DNA of 64,000 nucleotides from Lantana camara (taxonomy: Eukaryota; Streptophyta; Magnoliopsida; Lamiales; Verbenaceae), in contig CM074864.1 in NCBI GenBank assembly GCA_037501455.1, forward strand, positions 32,638,001 to 32,702,000, written 5' to 3'. Made by a program: the position numbers and the translations under genes. Positions 11,680-22,364 of this stretch are shown in pieces (position 1 is the stretch's first letter; the number at the start of each line of letters is the position of its first letter). Below the pieces are notes generated by a model that ran no database searches, was not told the origin of the DNA, and saw only the letters and a program-made list of their open reading frames with translations.

Positions 11680-13522
11680 AGTAGATAAATGTTCAGTGGC
11701 TTCTTCAACTTTTAGAAATTAGATCAGAGTGCTGATATAGCCGGTAAGCTTCAAGTTGAGTATGTTGTTAATAGAAAGGACCATAAAACACCCATTAATC
11801 AAAACCTTGATCGAACAGTAAGTAGGACGAGGAAAAGATTATGGGATCTGAACCAGCAGAGAAGCTTGCAGTTGGGAAAGAACAGAATAGACTTAAAGAA
11901 TTAGAAATTTCCAATTTCTTAAGGGGGAGAGTCGGTCGGGAAACTTCAAGAAAATTAATTCTTCCTGGAGCCTTTATCGGAATCATGCGAAGGAAGTTTT
12001 CAATACCTCAAGTCTTTTTCTCCCATTCACCCGAAGAAAAGTTACATCATCAACAGTACCTTCGCTTTATCACCCTTCTGATGGATGTGGGCACTCCGTT
12101 TATAATCCTCTGATAGTCTCAGGATATCAGTTGGCTCAGCAAGTAGAAAAAGGATTTAACTTGATTAATGTTTGAAGTCTGTCTAGGATTAAAGATTGTC
12201 TTGGCTATAAATAGGGCAGCCGGGATGAGCTAGAACCTATAATGCACGGACACTCCGAATTTTTGTCCCGTGCAGTGTCGGACACGTGTCGGACACGGAC
12301 ACGGCTCCGACACGGCACCGACACGTGTCCGACACGGCAAAATATGTCCAAAAATTAAAAAAAAATTCCGACACGCCGGGGACACGGCTCGGACACGGCT
12401 CAAGACCTATCCGACACGGCTCGAACACGGCTCAAGCCGTGTCCGACACGGCTCGGACACTCCAACACGAAAAATTCAAAAAAAAATAATTTTTATTTTA
12501 TTTTTCCTCAAAATTTGAGGATATAATTTATTTTTTAAAAAATAATTATATAAATTTGTTAAAAGATGTATAGTATTAATTTAAATTCAATATAATATTT
12601 ATTTATTTTCATATATTATTATATAAAAATATATTAATGTTATTTGTAATTACTGTAATTATTGAATTGAAAAACGATGTATGTTATTTAAATTTGTAAT
12701 ATTGAATATTTTTATCAATATTTTATTTTATATATATATATATAATTTATTTATATATAATATAGCCGTGTCGAAGCCGTATCGTGTCCTAAATTTTTTA
12801 AAAAATCCGTGTCGCCGTGTCCGTGTCGTGTCGTGTCCGTGTCGCCGTGTCCGTGTCTGTGCATCATAGGCTAGAACTCTACGTGAACTGTCCCTTCAAG
12901 CGTGCTTCCTGTGTCGCCCTCATGAACGTATCAAGTTCCCGTGAACACGTCTGAGAAAAATTGAAGCTAATCGATCGTTTCTTTCAAGATCTTTTTCAGA
13001 GTTGTTGGGTATATCATTAAATTTCAAGAATCAATTGGAAGACGTTTCACTAGGACCTGATCCCTTCGGTGCTATACAAGTGTGCTTGCTAAATTACTCT
13101 CACGGGATAACGACCTTGATTCTTTTCTGCATCAAATATCCGTCGTGTTAATTGCTAAGGGAATCGGAGTTCAAAACAGAGAGTTTAAGTTCTTTGCTTC
13201 GGAAAGTGTTTTACTCAAACTAAGGGGGTTGAAGAGATGGTAAAACCTGTTCTCTCTGGTTGTCGGATAAGAGCTTACTTGGAGCACGAAGCCGTCTTTT
13301 AATTTTGGATATACAACCACTCCTTAACAAGAAAACCAGGGTTATTTTCAATTCCGAAACCAGAAAGTGAATGTGAGAATCAGTGTAAGAAGGGTTCAAC
13401 CGGCAAATTTGAGGTTAAAACGGGTATGAAGATGTGGTGATTAATGATAATTTACAGATTATGTTAGAAGATAGCACTAGGGCTGAGGTGGCTATGAAGA
13501 ATGGGAATAACGAACCGTAGAT
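11676..13522 (+). repeat. Second copy of gypsy segment 2621-3826
   Basis: The sequence repeats 2621-3826 at a constant offset of 9,055 bp up to 12235. After the inserted transposon it continues at an offset of 9,696 bp. The unrecognised 90-codon frame reappears unchanged at 11841-12113. It ends in TAGAT next to the solo copia LTR. Confidence 0.9.
12236..12870 (+). mobile_element. Non-autonomous DNA transposon (635 bp) with subterminal repeats
   Basis: It is absent from the equivalent place in copy 1 (near 3172). The terminal inverted repeats are CCTATAATGCACGGACAC and, at the other end, the complement of CCTATGATGCACAGACAC. The flanking six bases CTAGAA are duplicated at 12230-12235 and 12871-12876. 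About 200 bp at the left and 100 bp at the right are packed with GTGTCGGACACGG-type units; the middle is AT-rich. It encodes no transposase. The superfamily is not clear: a 6-bp target duplication fits neither a typical hAT (8) nor Mutator (9) element, unless flanks have mutated. Confidence 0.8.
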
Positions 13523-15742
13523 TGTTGGGAATAGTGCCCTGAAAATTCAATTTGTTGAATTAATTAAACTGAATTTACAGCAATTTATGAGTATTTCACA
13601 TATTAATAATTAATGACGTGTGGTGGTATTCTCATATGAAATGTGTTTCATAGGAAAAGACTTTGAATACCGAAATCACGTGTCATTAAAGTTCTAGTCG
13701 GTAAGATAAGAATATGTTCTTATCAAGACTATAACGTGGTTATATAAGATGATTAGTCTTTCGTCATAGGGAATGGTGATTCCAATTATAACACGTTGAT
13801 GATTTTCAATAGGATTGGAAACATCGAACTGGACCACTGAGATTATTCATTTTATACTGCTATCTAAAATGAATAAAATCTCAGGAAGCATTGTACTCTT
13901 AATCCTGACAATATTTCGGCTTTAGGCATGTAGTGTTAGTCACTGTAACATACTCGAAGTGAGGTCTCGGTAACGGGTGGCCAAAATACTTTGTATGATT
14001 CGGTGACAACATGAAATGTGCTAAAGAGTTATATTGATCGAGGAATCTGTGGCCTTGCTGGAAGGTAAGAGATATCTTTGAAATAGATTTACAAAAGTTC
14101 GAATTAAGACTTTGGCCAAAGCACTTCGCGTGATAACGTCACCGAAGTTGTATGTTGAATGTGTTTCACATACAGAGAATTTGAACTTAAGGCAAATCAA
14201 TAAATTTCAAATTGGAGATGAAAAATAAATGATAGTAGTTGTAATTTATTTTTCATGGATATCTACACGGAGGAGTAAAATGCGAAATTATTCTAGATCG
14301 AGAAATTCGTGAATAATTTAATTAATTTTAGAGTGCAACAATATTTATTTAGTGGAATTAAATATTGTTAAACGGTAATTAATTATTATCATGAGATGAT
14401 AATATATTAATCCGTTTGGAGCTAAAATTAATTAGTCCTGCAGGTCCCTCTGCAAGCCCCAAATTGAAAACCCAAAGAGAAAATATTAAAAGGAGAAAGA
14501 GAAATGAATTTTTCAAAGTGGTTGAAAATAGTCAAGGGATTTATTTTAAGAAAATAAATCAAATTCCAAAGAGTTGGAAATGCCCGGAATTTTATTTTGG
14601 AGAAAATAAAATTTTCATCGAAAAAAAAAAAAAATATTTCGGTGATGATGTGGCAGCTGACGTGGTAGTCCACGTGGCATGCCACGTCAGCAAGTGGGTC
14701 CAGGTGGCGCTGACTGGGCAGCCGCGTGGCACGCCACGTGTGCGACACGTGGATGGCTCAGATCGCGCCACGTCATCGTGGAGTAACGGTCCAGATTTGG
14801 TCTGAAAACGGGTCGGTCAAAGCGGGTCAAACAAATAGGGTTGGACCCTATTCGGATAGGGTCAAACCGGGTCCGGTCCGGGTAGGACCAGACCCGGACA
14901 CGTGTCGGCGTCTGGTGGTTCTACGCGTTTTCACACGCGCCAACCACTTGGCCGACTTGTGGCGGCGCGTGGGGGCGCGTGCGTCCACGTGTCGGTGCGT
15001 GGTTGGTGGCATTGGATCCGCGGCGACGAGACCTTCAATGTGGTCACCTCGGTTTGCGTGTCCAAGTTGTACACGCAAGTGGGGATGTGAAATGACCATT
15101 TTGCCCTTGCTTTTGTAACCAAAATGACCGTTTTGCCCTCGAGTTTTTACCTATAAATAGGCTGATCCCCTCCCTCATTTCTCATAACATTTTTGGGATG
15201 GTTTTGGCCAAGTTTTGGCTTTGAGACCAAGTCCCATTTTTCTCCTAGTTAATTCCGATTTATTTCGGAATTAATTTTAATTAGGTGTTTGTATAAAACG
15301 CCTAATTTCGGGAGAATAAACCCTGAAAAGGGTTTTCTAGTTTAAAGTTTATTTTCTCTAAGTATTTAGAGAAATACTTTCGGAGCCCACACTCCGAGGG
15401 TGTCCCTGGGGTTATTGCAGGGAAGCTCTGCCGGTTTCACGAGTAGGCAAGGAGCTGGAAAAATGCCGTTAGATAGCCATGTTTGCAGTACGGTAATATT
15501 TTACAGTTATTTTATTTTAAGCATGATAAATTATGTGCTCTTAAGTGTTAATTGCATGTTAGATATTTATCTGCTTAAGTGATTTAAAATTTATTATCAA
15601 TTGCATGTATATACTTGAGTAGATCCGGCTAAGTCTTCCGCTTTGTATTAAAATGTTTTAGAAATATTTTAATACTTGTATTATAATAAAAATTTTAAAA
15701 TGTGGTCCCGGACTGCTACTGTTCTGGGCCCGCATCCCATCA
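13523..15742 (+). mobile_element. Solo copia LTR (2,220 bp)
   Basis: Complete LTR, almost identical to 3827-6047, from TGTTGGGAATAG to CCCATCA. No PBS or internal region follows. The flanks are TAGAT on the left and TAGAG on the right, a target duplication with one mismatch. This is the product expected when the two LTRs of an element recombine and delete the interior. Its TATA box is at 15152-15159. Confidence 0.9.
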
Positions 15743-16348
15743 TAGAGGTGCAAAGCGGAAAGAAATCTCAACTAAAGAATCAAGTATCCAGCCGAATTGT
15801 TTCAATCCAAGAACTTCAATCCTCGTGAATGGTACACTTAACAATGCATACCACATGCACCATTATTTTATTATTCTCGTATATGATTCCTTGATTACTA
15901 TTAATTATTTATGTGAATAATAAGTTGCATAACTGTTATTTGCTACCTACTCCTTGTGTGTTAATTGTAAATGTTTATCTAAGTGCCTGCTTGAATTTTA
16001 TTTTTGTGTGTGTGAGAGACGGGGATTCTCTCAGGGTTGTCAAGAGACGGGGTTCTCTTGTTACTTGCTCGAGAGACGGGGTTCTCTCGTTGGTTGTGTG
16101 AGGGACGGGACACTCTTATTATTTCCAGCTACTTGTCAACTTGTTCTAGTGGAAGGTTAGATTTTCTTTCGAGTGTTTAGGCCCCGGAAAGTTGAGGGTC
16201 GTGATTTCACACATTGGAGGACCTTGTGGATTGAAGACCTATTTCGAACTAATTCCTGACGGGGAGTAGCTAACCCGCGTGGGATGAACAAGTAAGAGTC
16301 AATTAAATTCCAAAAATTCAGGACAATGAATCTGAGGACGGATTCTCT
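15743..16348 (+). other. 3' internal region of the first gypsy element
   Basis: Non-coding sequence between the solo LTR and the PPT. It resembles the end of the element at 49440-49870: both contain GTTGAGGGTCG-like text and finish in TTCTCTTAAGGGGG. No protein is readable. It contains the small hairpin-forming tandem repeat listed separately. Confidence 0.6.
16012..16115 (+). repeat. Tandem repeat of GAGAGACGGGG hairpin units
   Basis: Three and a half units of about 29-33 bp start near 16014, 16044, 16072 and 16102. Most contain GAGAGACGGGGTTCTCTC, whose GAGAG and CTCTC arms can pair. It lies about 235-335 bp upstream of the PPT. Confidence 0.7.
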
Positions 16349-16363
16349 TAAGGGGGAGAGAGT
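16349..16363 (+). other. Polypurine tract of the first gypsy element
   Basis: TTAAGGGGGAGAGAG directly precedes the TGTAACG LTR start. The element at 49871 has the same TTCTCTTAAGGGG context. Confidence 0.8.
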
Positions 16364-17357
16364 TGTAACGCCCTAATTTTCAGACAGACAGGTACGCTCG
16401 ACACGTGTGAGTTTCGAGCATTAGGATTTATTTTATTATTTTGTTTATTCAATTTATACGTGTTATGCTAATTTATAAATTATATTTCAAACGTGATTAC
16501 ATGAAAATATGTGAAAACGTGTTAACTTGAGAATTATTCGATAAAAGTGAATTTAATTGCTACGTGAAATAATTAGTTCTTGGGTTTAATTGATCAAATT
16601 GCAAACCTTGCATCCTTAATTGCATGACTTGTATGTTTGGAGGATTTAGTTGCAAATACTCCATTTTTGCCAGGATATATCGATATATGCTTCTTCATTC
16701 TTCTTCCATCTTCATTTTATGTCCAAGACATACAAAATCATCATCATCTCTCTCAGTCAAGTTCCCACAAGAGGAAGAGATGGTTTCATCTTATTCAAGT
16801 TAAATCATCAAGAACTTAGGAGCTTTGAAGCATCATCATCTCCATAACTTCATCTTTCATCTTCTCTTTTCATTTCAAGGTATACATGAGCTAATATATG
16901 AATTCTTGAAATTATGTGTGAGGTTAGGGTTATGGTTCTTACGGAATAAGTTGCTTATATGATGCTAAAAGTATGATTAGGAGCTTTGAACTTGAATTCC
17001 TTGCATATATTATGAAATTATGAAGTTATATGATGAATTCATATATGAACTTGAAAAGATGATTCTTGAAGATCATGGATGATTGGAGTGTTTATATTAA
17101 GCTTTATTATATTTTAGACATGTATATGTGTTTGCTTTCATAAATTATAACACATGAGATTGAATTATATGAGTTTTGTTGAGGTTGGATGATGGTTCGT
17201 AGCTTCCCCTGTTTCTTCCCCTGCTTCTGTATTGTCTGCGTAACGGGAACGGCCCTTCCCGTTCCCTTTGTATTTGGGGAACGACCGTTCCCATATATTT
17301 GAATTGTGTGCATGGCGGCGAGGACGGGAACGGCCCTTCCCGTTTTGGCTTATAAGC
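16364..17357 (+). mobile_element. Gypsy 3' LTR, first ~1 kb, truncated in its palindrome array
   Basis: It begins TGTAACGCCCTAATTTTCAG after the PPT. It contains the donor-like CATTTCAAG|GTATAC at 16879/16880 and the first two palindrome pairs at 17245-17373. It then runs into a second LTR in the opposite direction. The remainder of the LTR, seen for the 5' copy at 1-991, is missing. Confidence 0.75.
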
Positions 17358-17446
17358 CGGAACGGCCGTTCCCATCTTCGGGGAGCAACTTCGGGGGGTG
17401 GGAACGGCCGTTCCCAGAATGAACTGGGACGGGAAGGGCCGTTCCC
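17245..17446 (+). repeat. Palindrome array, GGGAACGGCCGTTCCC type, at a head-to-head LTR fusion
   Basis: Six 16-bp words start at 17245, 17277, 17326, 17358, 17400 and 17431, with spacings of 32, 49, 32, 42 and 31. Most match GGGAAC-GGCC-GTTCCC with one or two changes. Words 1-4 read as pairs one and two of a plus-strand LTR. Words 5-6 match pair one of the minus-strand LTR (compare 54756-54802). The fusion therefore lies in the middle pair, which is itself palindromic around GGCTTATAAGCC. Confidence 0.8.
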
Positions 17447-18355
17447 ATTACGCAGCAGAGGTAGAAACAGGGGATTACAGGGGTATGCTCGAACCAAATA
17501 TCAATCCCAACAAACACTCATAATTCCAACTCCAAATGATACAAATCATGTAATATACATACTAGCATGCCCCAAATCATCAAGAATTATCAATCAAAAC
17601 CCATTTATCAACTCAAGCTCCAAGTCCATAAACTTCAATATATGTGCATCAAATTCAAGCCATGATCAAGTATTCATACTTCCAACAACTAAAACACACT
17701 TCAACCAATTCATATCATAACCCTAGCTACCATATTCAATTCAAGAATTCATCAAAATCTCCAAAGTTACCTTGAATGAAAGAAATAAAAGAAGAGATGA
17801 AGATATGATGATGATGATGATGATCCAATGTATACAAAACCCACAAAATATAGCTTGAATGATGAACTTCCCCTTCTCTTATTGGTAGGGTTTTTGATAG
17901 ATGGAAATGGACGCAAAAGAAGCAACTGTATGAAATGTTTGTATGAGAGAAGGAAATGGTACGTGATGCTGCTAAAAGGAAGAAAGAGATGCTCCAATTG
18001 CTTTAAATCCCTCAACTTATTAAGTTATGCAATTGAATCCACTTCCATAATATATGATCACTTAAGTCCAATGCAAGATTCATGCAATTAAGTCCCCAAA
18101 TTCAAGAAAATGATCAAGTAAGGACATAGAAGAAATTAAATCATGCTCGGGAATTAATTCACGTTCCAATCAAATTCAAGTTATGCAATCAATATCAACT
18201 TAGTATGAATTTCATAAAAACACTTGAAATAAAATTTTATAAAAATTATGTCATGATATATAAAATTGAAGGAATGATCAAATAAATTTTAAATTCAAAC
18301 TCTCAAACGCACACGTGGCGTTCATACCTAGAAGGCCGAAAGCTGGGGCATTACA
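17358..18355 (-). mobile_element. Second gypsy LTR, first ~1 kb, inverted
   Basis: Read on the minus strand it starts TGTAATGCCCCAGCTTTCGG at 18355 and closely follows the LTR that starts at 53813. It contains the donor-like TTCAAG|GTAAC at 17771/17770. A GATGAT repeat occupies 17805-17822. It ends at the array, fused to the plus-strand LTR. On the right it cuts the last exon of the antisense gene. Confidence 0.75.
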
Positions 18356-20832
18356 TAATCAGCTGGCCCATCGACTTCCAGAAAAACAGTTTGGCATTGG
18401 CGAAGCAGTGAAGGTTGACAGCGAAGGCAAAGGCCTTTGAACGTATGAACTTGAGGACAGAGTCCCAAGCCACTCTCGACTCCAAGTCTGCAGTCTTGCT
18501 TTGGAGGTCAGCTAGGTCTTTCCTCACCAACCCCAGTTGTTGGTCACGCTCATTTATCGCTTGGGTGAGATGCTCGCTATCCTCCTTCAGCCGGTCCCGC
18601 TCCTCCTTCAGGTCCTTGTACCACTTATCCAATCTCTTCCATGCATCCTCTCGTTCTTCGAACGTTTTCTTCACTGTATCACGCTCTATTTTGACGGCCG
18701 TGAGCTCACCAGAGTCTTGATCGTAATCTTCCTGCTGCTGGCCAGGGTCGGAGATACATAACAGTTTCTTATACTTGGCCTTGCGCTCAGAATAGGTCTC
18801 CGAGCGTCTCTGCAGGTTCTTCAAACTGGGAACCACCTCCTACAATAACAAAAACTACGTTAAGGACAAAGCCAACTAAAGAAAGACTAAAGTTCTGGGA
18901 AGAAACTTGGCATACTTACCCTCAAGAGGACTTGGCAGGCATCGTCTGCGACTTGAGCGGTATCTTGCTCATTCAACTTCTGGTGGTCGTCGGAGAATTG
19001 AAGCTTGTGAATGATCCCCGTAACTAGGTTCCGGGAGGAGGAACTTTTCTTCAAGAGCACAGGGCCCTCCTCCATTGAGCGCTGGTAACGAGCATCTCCA
19101 CCCCGCTCAAACTTCCAGAAGCTCTCGTCTTTTGAGGATGAAGTGTCGTCTTCCTCCCCTCGAGCACCCACAACTACTTCTTTCCCCTTACCAGAAATGG
19201 GGATTGAGTCGGCCATCCTTTTCCTCTTCCGTGATTGTTGGGCCCTCTCCTCATCTAGGACCCTCATCACTATCCCCGAGCGGTTGCGGGGAGCGTTAGG
19301 CACATGTACTTGCCCCTGGCTGGGAGGAGTGGCTCCGCAAGCGTCCCCAACTGTCAGGTCTTCAATATGGCCATCTCCGCGACCACCACTTCCATCTCCG
19401 TGGCCTTCCCCTTGGCCGCCTGATCCTCGTCTCGTGCCCCAACCCCCTCGTGGCACAGTTAGAGGCCTGGGCTGTTGCTGCTGTTGCTTCCCACCCTATA
19501 TGCGTGCACGCATCATGGCTGCGATGCACTCTGCGCTTACTCCTGCCATCAGAATGTGTACGTCTGAAAACCAAGGGTGAGCGAGCGTCAGAAAACATAT
19601 TAAAAACGCTCGATAACAGAACATAATTGGAAGAGTTAAGCGTTTCTACTCTAGAAGTTAGCATAGTTAGTTCCTAAAATCTAACCGTTGAAGTTCATGA
19701 TTCGAGCGGGAGGGTTGGTTATCATCTCTGGGGGGCTCACGAGCCCGTAGCGGAGTAAGATTTCCTCATTCCGCATTAGTTCTTTGGCCTTAATCAATCT
19801 CTTCTCATTTTTCATAACTTGGGCTAGACACTTTGCCCATTACTCGAAATCCTTGTCCCTAGATCTATGCTTGCCTATAGGGCCTTCCCCATGTATCACC
19901 CACTCTCGGGGTACCCTAAAGATCCCACCTGGTGCCCCCATGAAGAAGAATTTTTCCTTCCAATTCTCTCCGTACGAAGTTGAGGGCGAGTCTATTATTT
20001 TTAACCCTAATTTGGCCTGGGCATAGTAGAAACCATCTCTCGGGGACGAGCGCGAAAAACGGGCCACCTGAATCAAGCTGTTGAAGTTATCAATGGAAGA
20101 GTCTTGACTCGTGGCCCTCATCAACATCACGAAAGCATTCAACAGGGCTATCCCATTGGGCAGAATCTGGGAAGGGCATAGATTTAAGGAATTCAGCAGG
20201 TTGATGATCGGGGCAGGGATCGGAAACCTCAAACCTCCCGCGAGCACAGCATCCTTGTAGACTGTCATCATCCCCGGAGGCTGGCGATTGACTCTCTCTC
20301 TGCCCACAGGGAGGCGAGTCCAGTATACGTTGTCCAAATAAACCTTGGACTTCAACTCTGCCAACTCCGCGAGCGTCAGAGTGCTCTCTATCTCATCCGG
20401 AGGTCTATCTGTCTGATGGGGTTTATTCTTCCTCACTTGGGTGGCTGGCTTTTTCCCTTTCCTTTGACGCTTTCGGGAAGGCTCTTCATCTGCCTGGCGT
20501 CCCAAGGGCCCCACCTCCTCTTGAGGGCCGGCGGTCTCCACCGTAACCTAATGATCTTGGGGCCTCACGGAACTGTTCAACAGGGGGCAGACCCTTTCCC
20601 CTTGCCTTTGTGTTCTGATGGATAAATCCATCTCTTCGAAAAGCTGTTCTACTCCTCCGGGGTTACGCTCGTTCATCCCTTGAACCGCAACGTCCAGTTC
20701 TTCATCCTTAGGGTTTTCTAGGACTACCCCCAAAGGAACCGCGAGCAGAATGGCATCATGAGGAGAAGAGCTTCCTACAGGCATCTCGTCTATCTCCCTC
20801 ACCATTTCGTTTATGATGTTTTCAATCGCCAT
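18356..20832 (-). pseudogene. Antisense extra gene of a Tat-like LTR element (putative gypsy type transposon / Transposase_28), broken
   Basis: Three exons can be joined: 20832-19686, 19563-18920 and 18839-18356. The introns have good borders (ACG|GTTAGA..TTTTCAG and AGG|GTAAGT..TTGTAG). Exon 1 starts MAIENIINEMV and carries, at about residues 150-330, the YKDAVLAGGLRFP / PNGIALLNAF block of the plant family annotated as putative gypsy type transposon. Exon 2 is Gly/Gln/Arg-rich at first. Exon 3 is a charged coiled coil. In-frame stops lie at 20548-20550 (TAG), 19840-19842 (TAA) and 19496-19498 (TAG), yet the frame stays conserved after each. The 3' end is removed by the LTR at 18355. Such genes are known as extra ORFs lying antisense near the 3' LTR of Tat-lineage elements; the function is unknown. 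Confidence 0.75.
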
Positions 20833-21112
20833 GGATTCCGTTCTTGAAGGATGAAGGTTTTTGCAAGGGAATTTGGCACAAAATGGGTTCCTATGCAGAA
20901 AATACCACTCAGAAAGCCTCCCCACCCAAGAACCACTCTCAACGCAACCTAAATCTAGGGTTACCATGGAAATTACAAAGGATTACCTAAGATAGAAGAA
21001 GAAGTTTGCTGGAGAAGTCGCCGGAAATCACAAAGAATTGCAGAAGGATTTGAAGCCTGTTTTGCTCTGGAGAATTTGAAAGCGTAAAGATGAAGAAGGC
21101 TTTCCAGATCCC

Positions 21113-21120
21113 TATTTATA
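21113..21120 (-). promoter_or_regulatory. TATA box of the antisense gene
   Basis: TATAAATA on the minus strand, about 280 bp upstream of the ATG at 20832. The intervening leader contains a possible donor, CTTAG|GTAATCC, near 20990. The promoter therefore lies inside the element and reads away from the 3' LTR. Confidence 0.5.
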
Positions 21121-21423
21121 TGAAGAAAGTCAGCATTCATTAGGGTTGAGGAATTCAAATCAGCAATCATTCCCGCCTTGGTAGACCCCCACTTTTGGTA
21201 ACCGTTGCACGTCTCCAAACAAACACGCGCCCACTTCGTGGCACACGCGCCCACGTCGCCACTCAGCATTTAATATGGACATGACTTCATTTAATGGCTT
21301 GTCAGAGGGTGTCCGTTACAGAAGGCGGACAGTCATTTCCCTCCAAAAAGCTTGACCCTCATATATTCAAAGTCAAGGTTCGCGTTTCAAAATTCTACAG
21401 TACGCTCAAGCGTAACTACAGAA
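21121..21423. other. Internal non-coding stretch between antisense gene and PPT
   Basis: GC-rich sequence with several ACGT-core words (CCACGTCG, GCACGTCT). It probably holds the antisense gene's upstream region. No gene is seen. Confidence 0.4.
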
Positions 21424-21437
21424 TTTGGGGGCCAAAA
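21424..21437 (+). other. Polypurine tract, Tat-like element
   Basis: TTTGGGGGCCAAAA directly precedes an LTR-like start (TGATGAGG). A T-run followed by a G-run is the usual PPT form in Tat/Ogre elements. Confidence 0.5.
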
Positions 21438-22361
21438 TGATGAGGCCAAATCACGCTCCAGTTAGCGCCGCACATGTGTCACGATCTGAGGGACCCAGAG
21501 CCTTAACGCTCGTGATAATGGGCTCGCGGAATGGACCCGGCCCATTCCTTCATCACATATCTAATCCAGACTTGCGCGCCTCGGCCCAAGTCACCAGCGC
21601 GGGATCCATCCACCAATCCCCATAGATGCTCGCATTATGGTCCCCAGAGATGCTCCACGCCCAGATCCCAACTCTACCACACCAGGGACACCCGCTGCAA
21701 TTGCGCTTGGGTTCATACATTCTACCCTAGCCACATCTAGCGCTCGTGGTCCTCCGCTGGGGAAACCCCCTCTCGAGCATCCCAACGCTCAGGCTCAGCG
21801 TCAAATGGTGCTATGTGCCCTGAGGGTCAATCCCACCTTAGCGGAGAGTCCCTCCTGAGGGCACTCTTTGAGGAACGAGGAGCGTTGCTGAGTATCTCCA
21901 CGCTCGCCGCTCTCCAACCACCTCTGACACAGTGGTAGTGCGCACCTCGTACCTGGCAAACCACAGGCTTTCAGAGCCATCACTTTCACACCATCACATG
22001 ATGCCACGTGTCTAGGGCAGCACAGGGTTTGGGACGATAGGGTCAAATTACCCAAGATACCCTTGCCCCTAACATATAAATATGGGATTCATACACACAT
22101 CGCCCAAGTCATCTTCTCTAACCCACCTGCACTGAACTGGGCATTCTCCTCCATTTTTCTTCTTCTTCAAGCTCTGCATTTCACATACACCATTGTTGCA
22201 TCCATACCGCGTTCTAACCCTTGGTGTTATCCTAGCTGGAAGAACCAACGCTTCAAAGGAAACCCAATTCCTGAGGCTCAACTCCTGTGATGGTCTTCCC
22301 TTCCACAAACAAATCTTAAAGTGTTTGGTGTTTAAACCCCTTCAAAGTTTCTGCACCATCA
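21438..22361 (+). mobile_element. Tat-like 3' LTR (924 bp)
   Basis: Bounded by TGATG and CATCA, preceded by a PPT, with a TATA box at 22075-22082 in the plus direction. GC-rich, with repeated ACGCTC words. No matching 5' LTR is in the window, so the boundaries rest on the PPT and the terminal inverted bases alone. The small ORFs on both strands are not credible genes. Confidence 0.55.
22075..22082 (+). promoter_or_regulatory. TATA box of the Tat-like LTR
   Basis: TATAAATA about 290 bp before the LTR end, the usual position for LTR transcription starts. Confidence 0.45.
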
Positions 22362-22364
22362 CAA

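Noticed and set aside
17165..17720. Open frames of 110-150 codons over the palindrome array
   Set aside because: They translate GGGAACGGCCGTTCCC repeats in several frames, have no domain, and straddle the LTR fusion.
19075..19580. Plus-strand frames within the antisense gene
   Set aside because: Shadows of exon 2, which is biased in composition. The minus-strand frame explains the sequence.
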